Origin: Candidatus Zixiibacteriota bacterium | GTDB lineage: Bacteria > Zixibacteria > MSB-5A5 > GN15 > FEB-12 | DNA length: 8,049 nucleotides | Direction: 5' to 3' | Assembly (NCBI GenBank): GCA_030619345.1 | Contig: JAUXBO010000102.1 | Coordinates: 1 to 8,049 of the forward strand | Shown: in pieces, positions 1 to 5,505 of the stretch | Numbering within the stretch: the first letter of the stretch is position 1 | Layout: each line of letters begins with the position of its first letter | Notes under the pieces: generated by a model | Seen by the model: the letters and a program-made list of their open reading frames with translations, nothing else | The model's database searches: none | Told to the model about the DNA's origin: nothing | Translations under genes and position numbers: made by a program

Positions 1-895
1 GATTTTCAAATTGCACCATATACAAATTGCCAGCCAGCGTAGTACGTCCTGAAATGACACCGTTCTCAATCTGAACGTAACCGTAAAGATCCAAGAGGCC
101 ACGAAGATGCGGATTAGTCATCCGAGTCAACTCGTCCAGATCGGCGTTATCGATATCAAATTCCACTCTCCCCGATAGATCATCGGAAAAGGCGAGATTG
201 CCGTCAAACCTGAATCTGGTATCGCCCGCCGTCATGTAAATATCCTGAAAAAGCAAGAACCGATTGTCATAAGTGAGTTTTCCTCGGGCGGCATCCAGAC
301 GGTAGCGGTCATCGCTCATCTGAAACTCGAACCGGTCAATATCGATTGCAAAATTATCGCCACTCCCACTGACGGCCACCGACAGCCAGAGCCCCTCAAT
401 ACTCAGCGAATCATCGGGATCAATCAATTGTATGCGAAGATTGTTCAGTCTCAACTCATCAACGGCAAAAGAAGGTAATTCCTTCTTTGCAGAATCCGGT
501 CTTTCAAATGCAGGAAGAATCCACGCCCCCAATGAGTCCCGTTTGAGTCTGACCTGCGCCGAATCTAACTGCAAAAAACTAAATGAGTAGTCCTTGTTCC
601 ACAAATTTCTTAGCGAGTAGCCAGCCGACATCTTCGGAATGTGGAAGATCGTATAGAAATTGACAGAGTCATTATAAGAAACATTGACATCGTTCAGGAT
701 GAGGCCGTCGTATAGATTTCCTCCCATTTCTCGAATCGAAATAGTCAAATTGTATCGAGACTCCAGCAATTTAGTCAATTGGTCATTTACGATAGTCTCC
801 ACACCGCCAAGTTTAAAAAGGTAAAAATTCAACCCAAAGAGCAGCACGCCGACCGATAGCAGAATTATTATTGTAGTCTTTCTTAGTCTCGACAT
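1..895 (-). CDS. TamB/AsmA-like envelope protein, N-terminal part (cut by window edge)
   Basis: The frame is open from the ATG at 895 to the left edge, giving 298 codons with no stop, so the protein continues outside the window. It begins with a short basic stretch (MSRLRKT) and one hydrophobic segment at about residues 7-27, a typical uncleaved inner-membrane anchor. The rest is a long polar, beta-rich region with the recurring pattern of AsmA/TamB proteins: GGNLYDGLILNDV at about 59-71, a line of 'leu-x-asp-ser-ala-x-val-arg-leu' type strands, then repeated short strands with Asp/Asn turns. Proteins of this family span the periplasm and are linked to outer-membrane protein assembly or lipid transport. 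The start is 3 bp after the stop of the upstream gene (TAA ACG ATG), so translation is probably coupled; only a weak AGG precedes it. Whether it is TamB proper or another AsmA-like member cannot be decided without the C-terminus. Confidence 0.72.
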   Translation of the reverse strand, partial: MSRLRKTTIIILLSVGVLLFGLNFYLFKLGGVETIVNDQLTKLLESRYNLTISIREMGGNLYDGLILNDVNVSYNDSVNFYTIFHIPKMSAGYSLRNLWNKDYSFSFLQLDSAQVRLKRDSLGAWILPAFERPDSAKKELPSFAVDELRLNNLRIQLIDPDDSLSIEGLWLSVAVSGSGDNFAIDIDRFEFQMSDDRYRLDAARGKLTYDNRFLLFQDIYMTAGDTRFRFDGNLAFSDDLSGRVEFDIDNADLDELTRMTNPHLRGLLDLYGYVQIENGVISGRTTLAGNLYMVQFEN

Positions 896-898
896 CGT

Positions 899-1561
899 TT
901 AACCTATTTGCTCCAGGATTCTCGTCGCAGCCAGATGGCCTTCTCCGGCGGCATCTCCAATATCCGACACAACCTGTGCAATCAAGCCAGTTTCGGCACC
1001 GGCATTAATGGCGCCAAGAATATGTGAGTATAGCTGCTTCTCCCGGTTTTCCATCATCAGGAAGGCGACTATACACAATTCTCTTTTTACGATGGCCAGA
1101 TTTGGTCGCGACAAAACTTTTCCGTAACCTTCAAGTATCATCCAATTGAAAATCTCCGGCGACAGGGCATCCACCCGGTCACGGAGTTTCTCGAAATTGC
1201 TGTCATATATTCTACGACAGAGTTCCTCTCCCCGTTCATACCAAACTGTGGTTTCCTTGAGCGATTGGGGACCAATCTCTTCCTGCGACCTGAAGTGGGG
1301 ATACGCCATGGAAAAAAGCTCCACGGCATTTAGCATGCGCGGGAATCCAAGAAACAGGTACGACTGCAAGATTAGTTCGTAGAGTTCCGCCTCATTTGGG
1401 TTATTGCGTGAAACGAGCCGAAAAGAACTCGTTATCAACTGGTCGCTGCCACTGCAGATGGCAGCGGCAGCCAGGGCCAAACAACGTTCATGGCAGAACT
1501 TTCCCGGAGTAAATGACTCTATTTTTTCGCCGAGGCGAGTGATGTCAGCGGTCGGATTCAT
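899..1561 (-). CDS. Carboxymuconolactone decarboxylase-like (CMD/AhpD superfamily) protein
   Basis: This is a 220-residue, probably cytoplasmic, alpha-helical protein with two CMD-like halves. The first spans about residues 20-85 and ends in a 'GFPRMLNAVELF' type motif. The second spans about 115-215, with 'EGYGKVLSRP' at 144-153, 'KRELCIVAF' at 159-167, then 'QLYSHILGAINAGA' at 176-189. This last block closely resembles the core of gamma-carboxymuconolactone decarboxylases. The redox CxxC of AhpD-type peroxidase partners is absent: the second half has a single Cys163 and His180, and the N-terminal CHERC (23-27) is C-x3-C. A thiol-peroxidase role is therefore unlikely, and the substrate is unknown. 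No aromatic-degradation genes are nearby; it sits between an HtrA-like gene (49 bp upstream) and a TamB-like gene (3 bp downstream). No strong ribosome binding site precedes the chosen ATG. Confidence 0.72.
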   Translation of the reverse strand: MNPTADITRLGEKIESFTPGKFCHERCLALAAAAICSGSDQLITSSFRLVSRNNPNEAELYELILQSYLFLGFPRMLNAVELFSMAYPHFRSQEEIGPQSLKETTVWYERGEELCRRIYDSNFEKLRDRVDALSPEIFNWMILEGYGKVLSRPNLAIVKRELCIVAFLMMENREKQLYSHILGAINAGAETGLIAQVVSDIGDAAGEGHLAATRILEQIG

Positions 1562-1594
1562 TCATTGTAGATTATCAAAATCAACTATGCTAAG

Positions 1595-1626
1595 CAACGC
1601 CTAAGTTAGCTCAATAATCGGCGTTG
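1595..1626. repeat. Inverted repeat spanning the stop codon of the HtrA-like gene
   Basis: CAACGCC at 1595-1601 is matched by GGCGTTG at 1620-1626, a 7-bp perfect stem with an 18-nt loop that contains the TGA stop of the HtrA-like gene (1611-1613). On the minus-strand RNA a second, overlapping stem (GCTAA/TTAGC) is possible. No clear uridine tract follows, so it is a poor intrinsic terminator. It could be an attenuator or processing site between two operon genes, or chance. Confidence 0.25.
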
Positions 1627-2792
1627 AGGCGCAGTTCCAGACGACGAACAGCTTCTTTCAAAAACTGCAGTTCCTGTTTCAGCGAATCATGGGCGGGTTG
1701 ACCGGAATTACGGTAAGAGTCATTGTTGAAATTGGAGACTGTGATTTGTCTGTTTGCGATAACCGGAACAGAAATTGAATATGAACGATGATCGCGAAGA
1801 AACTCTATCTGGAAGTGCGTGCCCGGTCGTGAGTTCCTCACCTGCAATTGCAGTTCGGAAGCGGAGTAGATATCCTTGCGATTCACTGAGAAAATCAGAT
1901 CTCCCGGTCTGAGACCTCCTCTGGCAGCTGGAGCATTCTTTTCGACCGATGTGACCAGTAAGCCGTGATCGATTAACTTGTTTCCGGCAGCAGTCATAAC
2001 CCCACTTGCCGGTTTTGGAGCAATCCCAGGTGACATTTCAATCTCTCTAGTGGAGAGCCCCAGATATCCAATTGGTCGATCTCCATGTTCTAACAAGTAC
2101 TCGATGATCTTCTCAATTCGAACAGCAGGTACGGCCAGTCCGGCTTCAATACGATTTCCAGAACTGAGGCCGCCGGAGATTATACCGACCAAGCGACCCG
2201 ACAAATCGAACAACCCACCTCCTATGGTACCTGAAGTCATTATGCTGCTAAACTGGATTAGACCGTCGGGACGAACCCCGGCACAGAAACCCAGTGATGG
2301 GCTGATGCGAAGGCCATACGAGTTGCCAATAGTCAGTACCATCTGCCCGCCACAAAGGTATTGTTGTGTGATAGGTGCCGGGTATCCCAGGCCGGCGGAC
2401 GTCTCCAGCAGAGCCAGTGAAGATGGGTAGTCGATTCCGATCAAACGGGCGGGCACCGATTTCTGCGAGGAAAAACGCACATAGATCGCCTGGCTGCCCG
2501 CTATCGAAGAGGCCGAGACGAGAATGTGACCGGAGGAATCGACAACAATTCCGGATGAGATTTGACTGCGAAACGGCTCGGACCCAAAGTATGGAGAAGC
2601 CGGAGTCTGAGGAGTCGAAAATTCCGCCTGGACAGTGACCACAGTCGGAGAGACATGATATATCAGATCGGTCAGACTGCTTTCAAGCGTCACAAGTGGT
2701 TGATCAGAGGCGGTTACATGCAGAGAAAAAATAACCGCCAGAGCGGCGGCAAGCACTGCGGATCTGGCGGTCAAAGATCTAGACGTTAGCAT
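1611..2792 (-). CDS. HtrA/DegP-like pseudoprotease with PDZ domain (catalytic triad lost)
   Basis: I chose the ATG at 2792 (393 residues): it lies 1 bp after the anti-sigma stop (TAAAATG) and opens a good signal peptide (basic start, hydrophobic 12-25, likely cleavage near 'VTA-S' at 28). A longer start at 2843 would add an Arg-rich leader inside the upstream gene. A trypsin-like S1C domain spans about 40-235 and one PDZ domain about 242-345 ('GLLVTSVEKNAPAARGGL', 277-294). The C-terminus (368-390) has leucine-spaced coiled-coil character. In the family signature positions the triad is missing: 'ILTNNHV' reads ILVSASS (His to Ser95), 'TDLAVL' reads SSLALL (Asp to Ser125), 'GNSGGP' reads GTIGGG (Ser to Ile190). 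Flanking glycines and the fold are kept. It should be a periplasmic, non-proteolytic binding or sensing protein. Its position after a sigma/anti-sigma pair recalls mucD, but as an inactive relative. Confidence 0.85.
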   Translation of the reverse strand: MLTSRSLTARSAVLAAALAVIFSLHVTASDQPLVTLESSLTDLIYHVSPTVVTVQAEFSTPQTPASPYFGSEPFRSQISSGIVVDSSGHILVSASSIAGSQAIYVRFSSQKSVPARLIGIDYPSSLALLETSAGLGYPAPITQQYLCGGQMVLTIGNSYGLRISPSLGFCAGVRPDGLIQFSSIMTSGTIGGGLFDLSGRLVGIISGGLSSGNRIEAGLAVPAVRIEKIIEYLLEHGDRPIGYLGLSTREIEMSPGIAPKPASGVMTAAGNKLIDHGLLVTSVEKNAPAARGGLRPGDLIFSVNRKDIYSASELQLQVRNSRPGTHFQIEFLRDHRSYSISVPVIANRQITVSNFNNDSYRNSGQPAHDSLKQELQFLKEAVRRLELRLNADY

Positions 2793-2793
2793 T

Positions 2794-3489
2794 TTAGTAT
2801 ATTCTCTCCGCCTCCTTCGTATTGGACTGATCCGGTGCGACATAGACCTTGATTACGGGCCTAATGTGCAATACATAATCTGCAAACGGAACACGCCCAA
2901 CGCCTGAGCGACTTACGGCATTTACTGAATGAATTCCCGAAGAACCACCAAATGACCCAGCACCGGAAAGGGCATTTGAGATTTGGCTAATCCGCTCGGA
3001 TCTGGCCAACTGGGCCGTGAGTGACCATTCCTTATGAAGGTTGGCCGCCAGATTTGGATTCGAAGTAGGCTGAACGGTCAGGTATGAATCATCCTGGCCG
3101 GACCCCACTATGCCAGCCTGCTGATCCGAACCGAGAGGGAACGACTGAAACGAAACAACACCTACCAGAAGCAACATGCAGGCCGCAACGGTTGCCGGCA
3201 ATAATCTTCCCCAAGTAACAGTCGGAGGTTTTTGGGGCAGAAACGCTTTACTCCGGGTTTCCGCAAATCGCTCCTGAGCGACACGATTCAAAAGCCTGGC
3301 ATTGAAATCGCCGGAAACTTTCAACCCGGTCAGGGAGCTGCCTGCCTCACTTAATGAACGGTAGAACGCTTCCTCGCGTCGGCCATCCGAGCAAGTTGCC
3401 ATATGCTCACTTACCAATTGCGCCTTACGTCCCGACAACTCATCGTTACAATATGCTGACAGGAAGGAGCGTGCTTTTCGACAGCGCAT
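2794..3489 (-). CDS. Membrane-anchored anti-sigma factor with degenerate zinc-finger domain
   Basis: This 231-residue protein follows an ECF sigma gene and has the layout of RseA/RsiW-type anti-sigma factors. It has an N-terminal ZAS-like cytoplasmic domain (about 1-75), one transmembrane helix at about 96-114 (LLPATVAACMLLLVGVVSF), and a periplasmic part (115-231) rich in Ser/Gly without a recognisable domain. Cys3, 'SAYCNDEL' at 11-18 and His29-x3-Cys33 fit the ZAS pattern. The last zinc ligand of HxxxCxxC is Gly36, encoded by GGC where TGC would give Cys. Cys14 might substitute as a ligand, or the domain may bind sigma without zinc. The start ATG overlaps the sigma gene by 44 bp and has an excellent GGAGG 6 nt upstream. 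By family, it holds the sigma factor at the membrane until an envelope signal releases it; the releasing protease is not in this window. Confidence 0.8.
   Translation of the reverse strand: MRCRKARSFLSAYCNDELSGRKAQLVSEHMATCSDGRREEAFYRSLSEAGSSLTGLKVSGDFNARLLNRVAQERFAETRSKAFLPQKPPTVTWGRLLPATVAACMLLLVGVVSFQSFPLGSDQQAGIVGSGQDDSYLTVQPTSNPNLAANLHKEWSLTAQLARSERISQISNALSGAGSFGGSSGIHSVNAVSRSGVGRVPFADYVLHIRPVIKVYVAPDQSNTKEAERIY
2806..2817 (-). promoter_or_regulatory. Ribosome binding region of the HtrA-like gene
   Basis: The minus strand reads AAGGAGG (2817-2811) followed by a second GGAG (2809-2806). The second lies 13 nt before the ATG at 2792, longer than ideal; both lie inside the end of the anti-sigma gene. 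The strong purine-rich stretch supports the start at 2792 over the upstream ATG at 2843. Confidence 0.5.
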
Positions 3490-4048
3490 TACGAACCTCC
3501 AATCTTGGCTGCAATTTTTCTCGAAGCATCATCCGCGCCCGATTGACACGGGACTTGACGGTACCCAGCGGTACGCCGAGGATTGAGGCCACTTCATCGT
3601 ATGACATTTCCTGGACATCCCGCAGAACAAAAGCGGTCCGATACTTCTCCGGAAGACTGCCTATTGCTTCACTGAGTACCTGAGGAAGCCGACTCGGCAG
3701 TTTGGGATCAACCGCAAATTCCGATTCGTTCCCCTGCATCTCAGTAATATCTAAGTATTTGTATTTCTTCCGCTTGCGAAGCTCGTTACGAGCAAGATTA
3801 AGACCAATTGTGTAAATCCAAGTTGACAGACAGTGCTGGAAATTGAAAGACTGCCGGTGCTGGTGCACCCGTATGAATGTTTCCTGAACGATATCCTCGG
3901 CCTCTTCTTTAGACGAGAGCATACGGCCAATTACATTCATCAGGCGATCTTTGTACCGATCTACGATTCCATTAAACGAGACCATATCACCGTTTTGAAC
4001 CGCGCGCATTAAGCGAAAATCGATATCTTTTTCAGTCTCTTTAGCCAT
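3446..4048 (-). CDS. ECF-type RNA polymerase sigma factor (RpoE/SigW-like)
   Basis: This 200-residue protein has the two-domain ECF structure without region 3. Region 2 is at about 24-95: 'YKDRLMNVIGRML' at 32-44, 'EEAEDIVQETFIRV' at 48-61 for core binding and -10 recognition, then 'STWIYTIGLNLARNELRKRKK' character at 75-95. Region 4 is at about 125-178: 'SLPEKYRTAFVLRDV' at 131-145, then the helix-turn-helix 'SYDEVASILGVPLGTVKSRVNRAR' across 149-172 for -35 binding. It directs RNA polymerase to a small stress regulon. AGGAG (4057-4053) lies 4 nt before the ATG. The gene overlaps its anti-sigma partner by 44 bp and is preceded by a candidate promoter of its own type, suggesting positive autoregulation. 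The block resembles rpoE-rseA and algU-muc operons, but I cannot name the ECF subgroup by eye. Confidence 0.93.
   Translation of the reverse strand: MAKETEKDIDFRLMRAVQNGDMVSFNGIVDRYKDRLMNVIGRMLSSKEEAEDIVQETFIRVHQHRQSFNFQHCLSTWIYTIGLNLARNELRKRKKYKYLDITEMQGNESEFAVDPKLPSRLPQVLSEAIGSLPEKYRTAFVLRDVQEMSYDEVASILGVPLGTVKSRVNRARMMLREKLQPRLEVRNALSKSTLLPVSIL
3496..3500 (-). promoter_or_regulatory. Ribosome binding site of the anti-sigma gene
   Basis: GGAGG lies 6 nt before the ATG at 3489 and inside the 3' end of the sigma gene. It fixes the start of the anti-sigma factor and makes translation of the two genes coupled but independently initiated. Confidence 0.75.
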
Positions 4049-4076
4049 AATTCTCCTGGAACTCTCTGCTTTAACT

Positions 4077-4105
4077 CTAATACCCGAAAACTATTATAAA
4101 GTTCC
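4077..4105 (-). promoter_or_regulatory. Candidate ECF-dependent promoter of the sigma operon
   Basis: On the minus strand GGAACTT (4105-4099) is separated by 16 bp from TATTAG (4082-4077), about 30 bp upstream of the sigma start codon. GGAACTT matches the known -35 element of RpoE-like ECF sigma factors; the AAC core is shared by most ECF promoters. The -10 match is less certain, because ECF -10 elements differ between groups. A perfect TATAAT (4098-4093) also lies just after the GGAACTT, but without a good TTGACA-like box at the right distance. If real, the operon activates its own transcription. Confidence 0.5.
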
Positions 4106-4186
4106 ATACTTTCTCGATCCGTTGCCCACGACAATCCAGTCTGCCACAACACCTTAGCGTCTCCGTTCTGGAGTTTTTCCGGCCAG

Positions 4187-4213
4187 ATTATAGGATCATG
4201 GCAAAAATATCAA
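4187..4213 (-). promoter_or_regulatory. Candidate housekeeping promoter upstream of the sigma gene
   Basis: On the minus strand TTGATA (4213-4208) is followed after 15 bp by a perfect TATAAT (4192-4187). The pair straddles the stop codon of the permease gene and would give a leader of about 130 nt before the sigma ORF. The 15-bp spacer is shorter than the usual 17, so strength is doubtful. It would provide basal expression to prime an autoregulated ECF loop. The rest of the 147-bp gap shows no clear terminator for the permease; CTCC/GGAG at about 4160-4172 is only a 4-bp stem. Confidence 0.35.
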
Positions 4214-5416
4214 CGGCCATCCGGTATGGGACAATACCAGCCCGGCAACCAAAACAACCAAAGCTGCCGGAATCAGTAATCGATAGACCGCCGAAAGTTG
4301 GCTATTAAAAAACTCATTAGTCAAGATAAGACATAAATGGCTGGGAGACAACATTACCCCAGCGAAACCGGAGACATAGGCCCAGAGAATCATGCTCGGA
4401 TCAAGCTGCGGTTGATAAAGAAATCCGGCCAGGATGGAATAACCCAGTCCAACGTAGGCCGATACAACCCCGGTGAGAATCCCTACCGCGAAGCAGACCA
4501 GGAAAACAATCAACTCAGACGGCAGATTATACTGACTGGCCAGTTCAGGGATGAAAGCCACTGTCTCCCCCTTCTCAATGACCATCTGAAACATAAGTAC
4601 GCCAAAAACCAGAAAAAGCAGTTTATAGGAGAAAGCTTTTTTGAGGCCGCTTGACCAATCAGCGCGGGATGGTTTCATCACCAGAGCCAGACAAAATACG
4701 GCGACCGCAACAGCCAGTGACAGGTTGAGATCAAAACCGCCGTACAGAACAATCGCCAATGCAATCGGCCAGATCGACCTGAATAATCTCAACACAGACG
4801 TTACCACACCGACATCCGATTTTGGCGTAGAAGGTATTTTTCGGATAAAGAGTAAAATCCCTATCAAAACTGCCACGACGCTCATGGGAAATTGCATTAA
4901 AGAGGTATTAACCATCGGCAGCCCGGTCATTGCTTCGGTCAGGATTATCCCGGCGTATATCGGCCAAAAGAACTCTGCGATATGGCGATACCAGTAGTTT
5001 ACAACCATCTGCAGTTCGGGACGAACGCTGCCATTCTCCAGGATCCTCTTTATGAGCGGGGCCGACATCAATGATCCACCCGGCATGGGCATTAACCCAA
5101 TCAGGGGTGGAAGAACCATCACGGCCGTACGATTGCCTCCGGGCAATCCGGAGACAGCCGAGGCAAGTTTCTCAAGATACCCTCCTGATGAAAGCAAACT
5201 ACCCAGCAGGGTTATCAAGATTACAACGGACGTAAGAGTAATAAATGATTCGGAACGGACCAGATCGATTAGACCGGCCCAGAAAACAGAGGTCTCCAGA
5301 CCAAATAGAGCGGCCATTAGTAAACTGGCACCGGATAAAACAATACCAACCGGAATGTTACGCCGAACAGCCAGAATAATCGCGATGAAAACAACAAGGA
5401 GTCTAAGGCTATCCAT
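4196..5416 (-). CDS. DUF401/AF0261-like integral membrane protein (predicted permease)
   Basis: This is a 406-residue, very hydrophobic protein with about 10 or more predicted membrane segments. Among them are 4-18, 22-40, 60-76, 97-111, 176-191, 215-245, 265-281, 303-318, 342-356 and 380-396. Landmarks are a Gly/Pro-rich motif 'GLMPMPGGSLMSAPL' at 107-121, 'YWYRHIAEFFWP' at 141-152 and 'LSPSHLCLILT' at 356-366. This duplicated, re-entrant-like motif pattern recalls the ion-transporter superfamily (arsenite and gluconate permease relatives) and the DUF401 family in particular. The substrate is unknown. An ATG further upstream (5527) is in frame but would overlap the divergent pabB coding region and adds a charged, non-hydrophobic leader, so I chose the ATG at 5416. 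Only a weak TTAGG precedes it. It is co-directional with the sigma operon 147 bp downstream but probably separate from it. Confidence 0.75.
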   Translation of the reverse strand: MDSLRLLVVFIAIILAVRRNIPVGIVLSGASLLMAALFGLETSVFWAGLIDLVRSESFITLTSVVILITLLGSLLSSGGYLEKLASAVSGLPGGNRTAVMVLPPLIGLMPMPGGSLMSAPLIKRILENGSVRPELQMVVNYWYRHIAEFFWPIYAGIILTEAMTGLPMVNTSLMQFPMSVVAVLIGILLFIRKIPSTPKSDVGVVTSVLRLFRSIWPIALAIVLYGGFDLNLSLAVAVAVFCLALVMKPSRADWSSGLKKAFSYKLLFLVFGVLMFQMVIEKGETVAFIPELASQYNLPSELIVFLVCFAVGILTGVVSAYVGLGYSILAGFLYQPQLDPSMILWAYVSGFAGVMLSPSHLCLILTNEFFNSQLSAVYRLLIPAALVVLVAGLVLSHTGWPLIFLP

Positions 5417-5445
5417 TAGCCTAAGAAATAGGGAATCATACTGAT

Positions 5446-5474
5446 TGTCAATTAGAGTAAGGTCAACACTTGAC
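5446..5474. promoter_or_regulatory. Divergent intergenic region: GTCAA repeats and possible operator
   Basis: The 89-bp space between the permease and pabB contains GTCAA at 5447-5451 and 5462-5466 (direct, 15 bp apart) and an inverted copy TTGAC at 5470-5474. The last two form a 5-3-5 palindrome (GTCAA CAC TTGAC). The copies overlap candidate -35 boxes in both directions: TTGACA (5451-5446) for the permease, with only a poor -10, and TTGACT for pabB. They may be an operator, or simply -35 hexamers that look alike. Confidence 0.25.
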
Positions 5475-5497
5475 TTTCGTCGCGTCCGACTTAGTTT
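5470..5497 (+). promoter_or_regulatory. Candidate promoter of pabBC
   Basis: TTGACT (5470-5475) is followed after 16 bp by TAGTTT (5492-5497), a moderate sigma-70-type pair. The predicted transcript would start at or next to the pabB ATG (5506). No Shine-Dalgarno sequence is seen before that ATG, so a very short leader or leaderless message is possible. The -10 is weak. Confidence 0.3.
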
Positions 5498-5505
5498 TGT
5501 GAACC

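Noticed and set aside
899..1561. AhpD-type alkylhydroperoxidase assignment for the CMD-like protein.
   Set aside because: The CxxC active-site motif is absent; only single or C-x3-C cysteines are seen.
1978..2789. Several plus-strand open frames (75-150 codons) opposite the HtrA-like gene.
   Set aside because: They are antisense shadows of a well-supported gene, with Arg/Pro/Ser-rich translations typical of out-of-frame reading and no ribosome binding sites.
2793..2843. A 17-residue N-terminal extension of the HtrA-like protein (Arg-rich).
   Set aside because: It lies inside the anti-sigma gene and would push the signal peptide inward; the ATG at 2792, 1 bp after the anti-sigma stop, fits a secreted protein better.
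4160..4172. CTCC/GGAG stem downstream of the permease as a terminator.
   Set aside because: The stem is only 4 bp and no U tract follows on the minus strand.
5416..5439. A 7-codon minus-strand ORF whose TAA overlaps the permease ATG, possibly a leader peptide.
   Set aside because: So short an ORF is expected by chance; it has no ribosome binding site and would lie within the candidate promoter.
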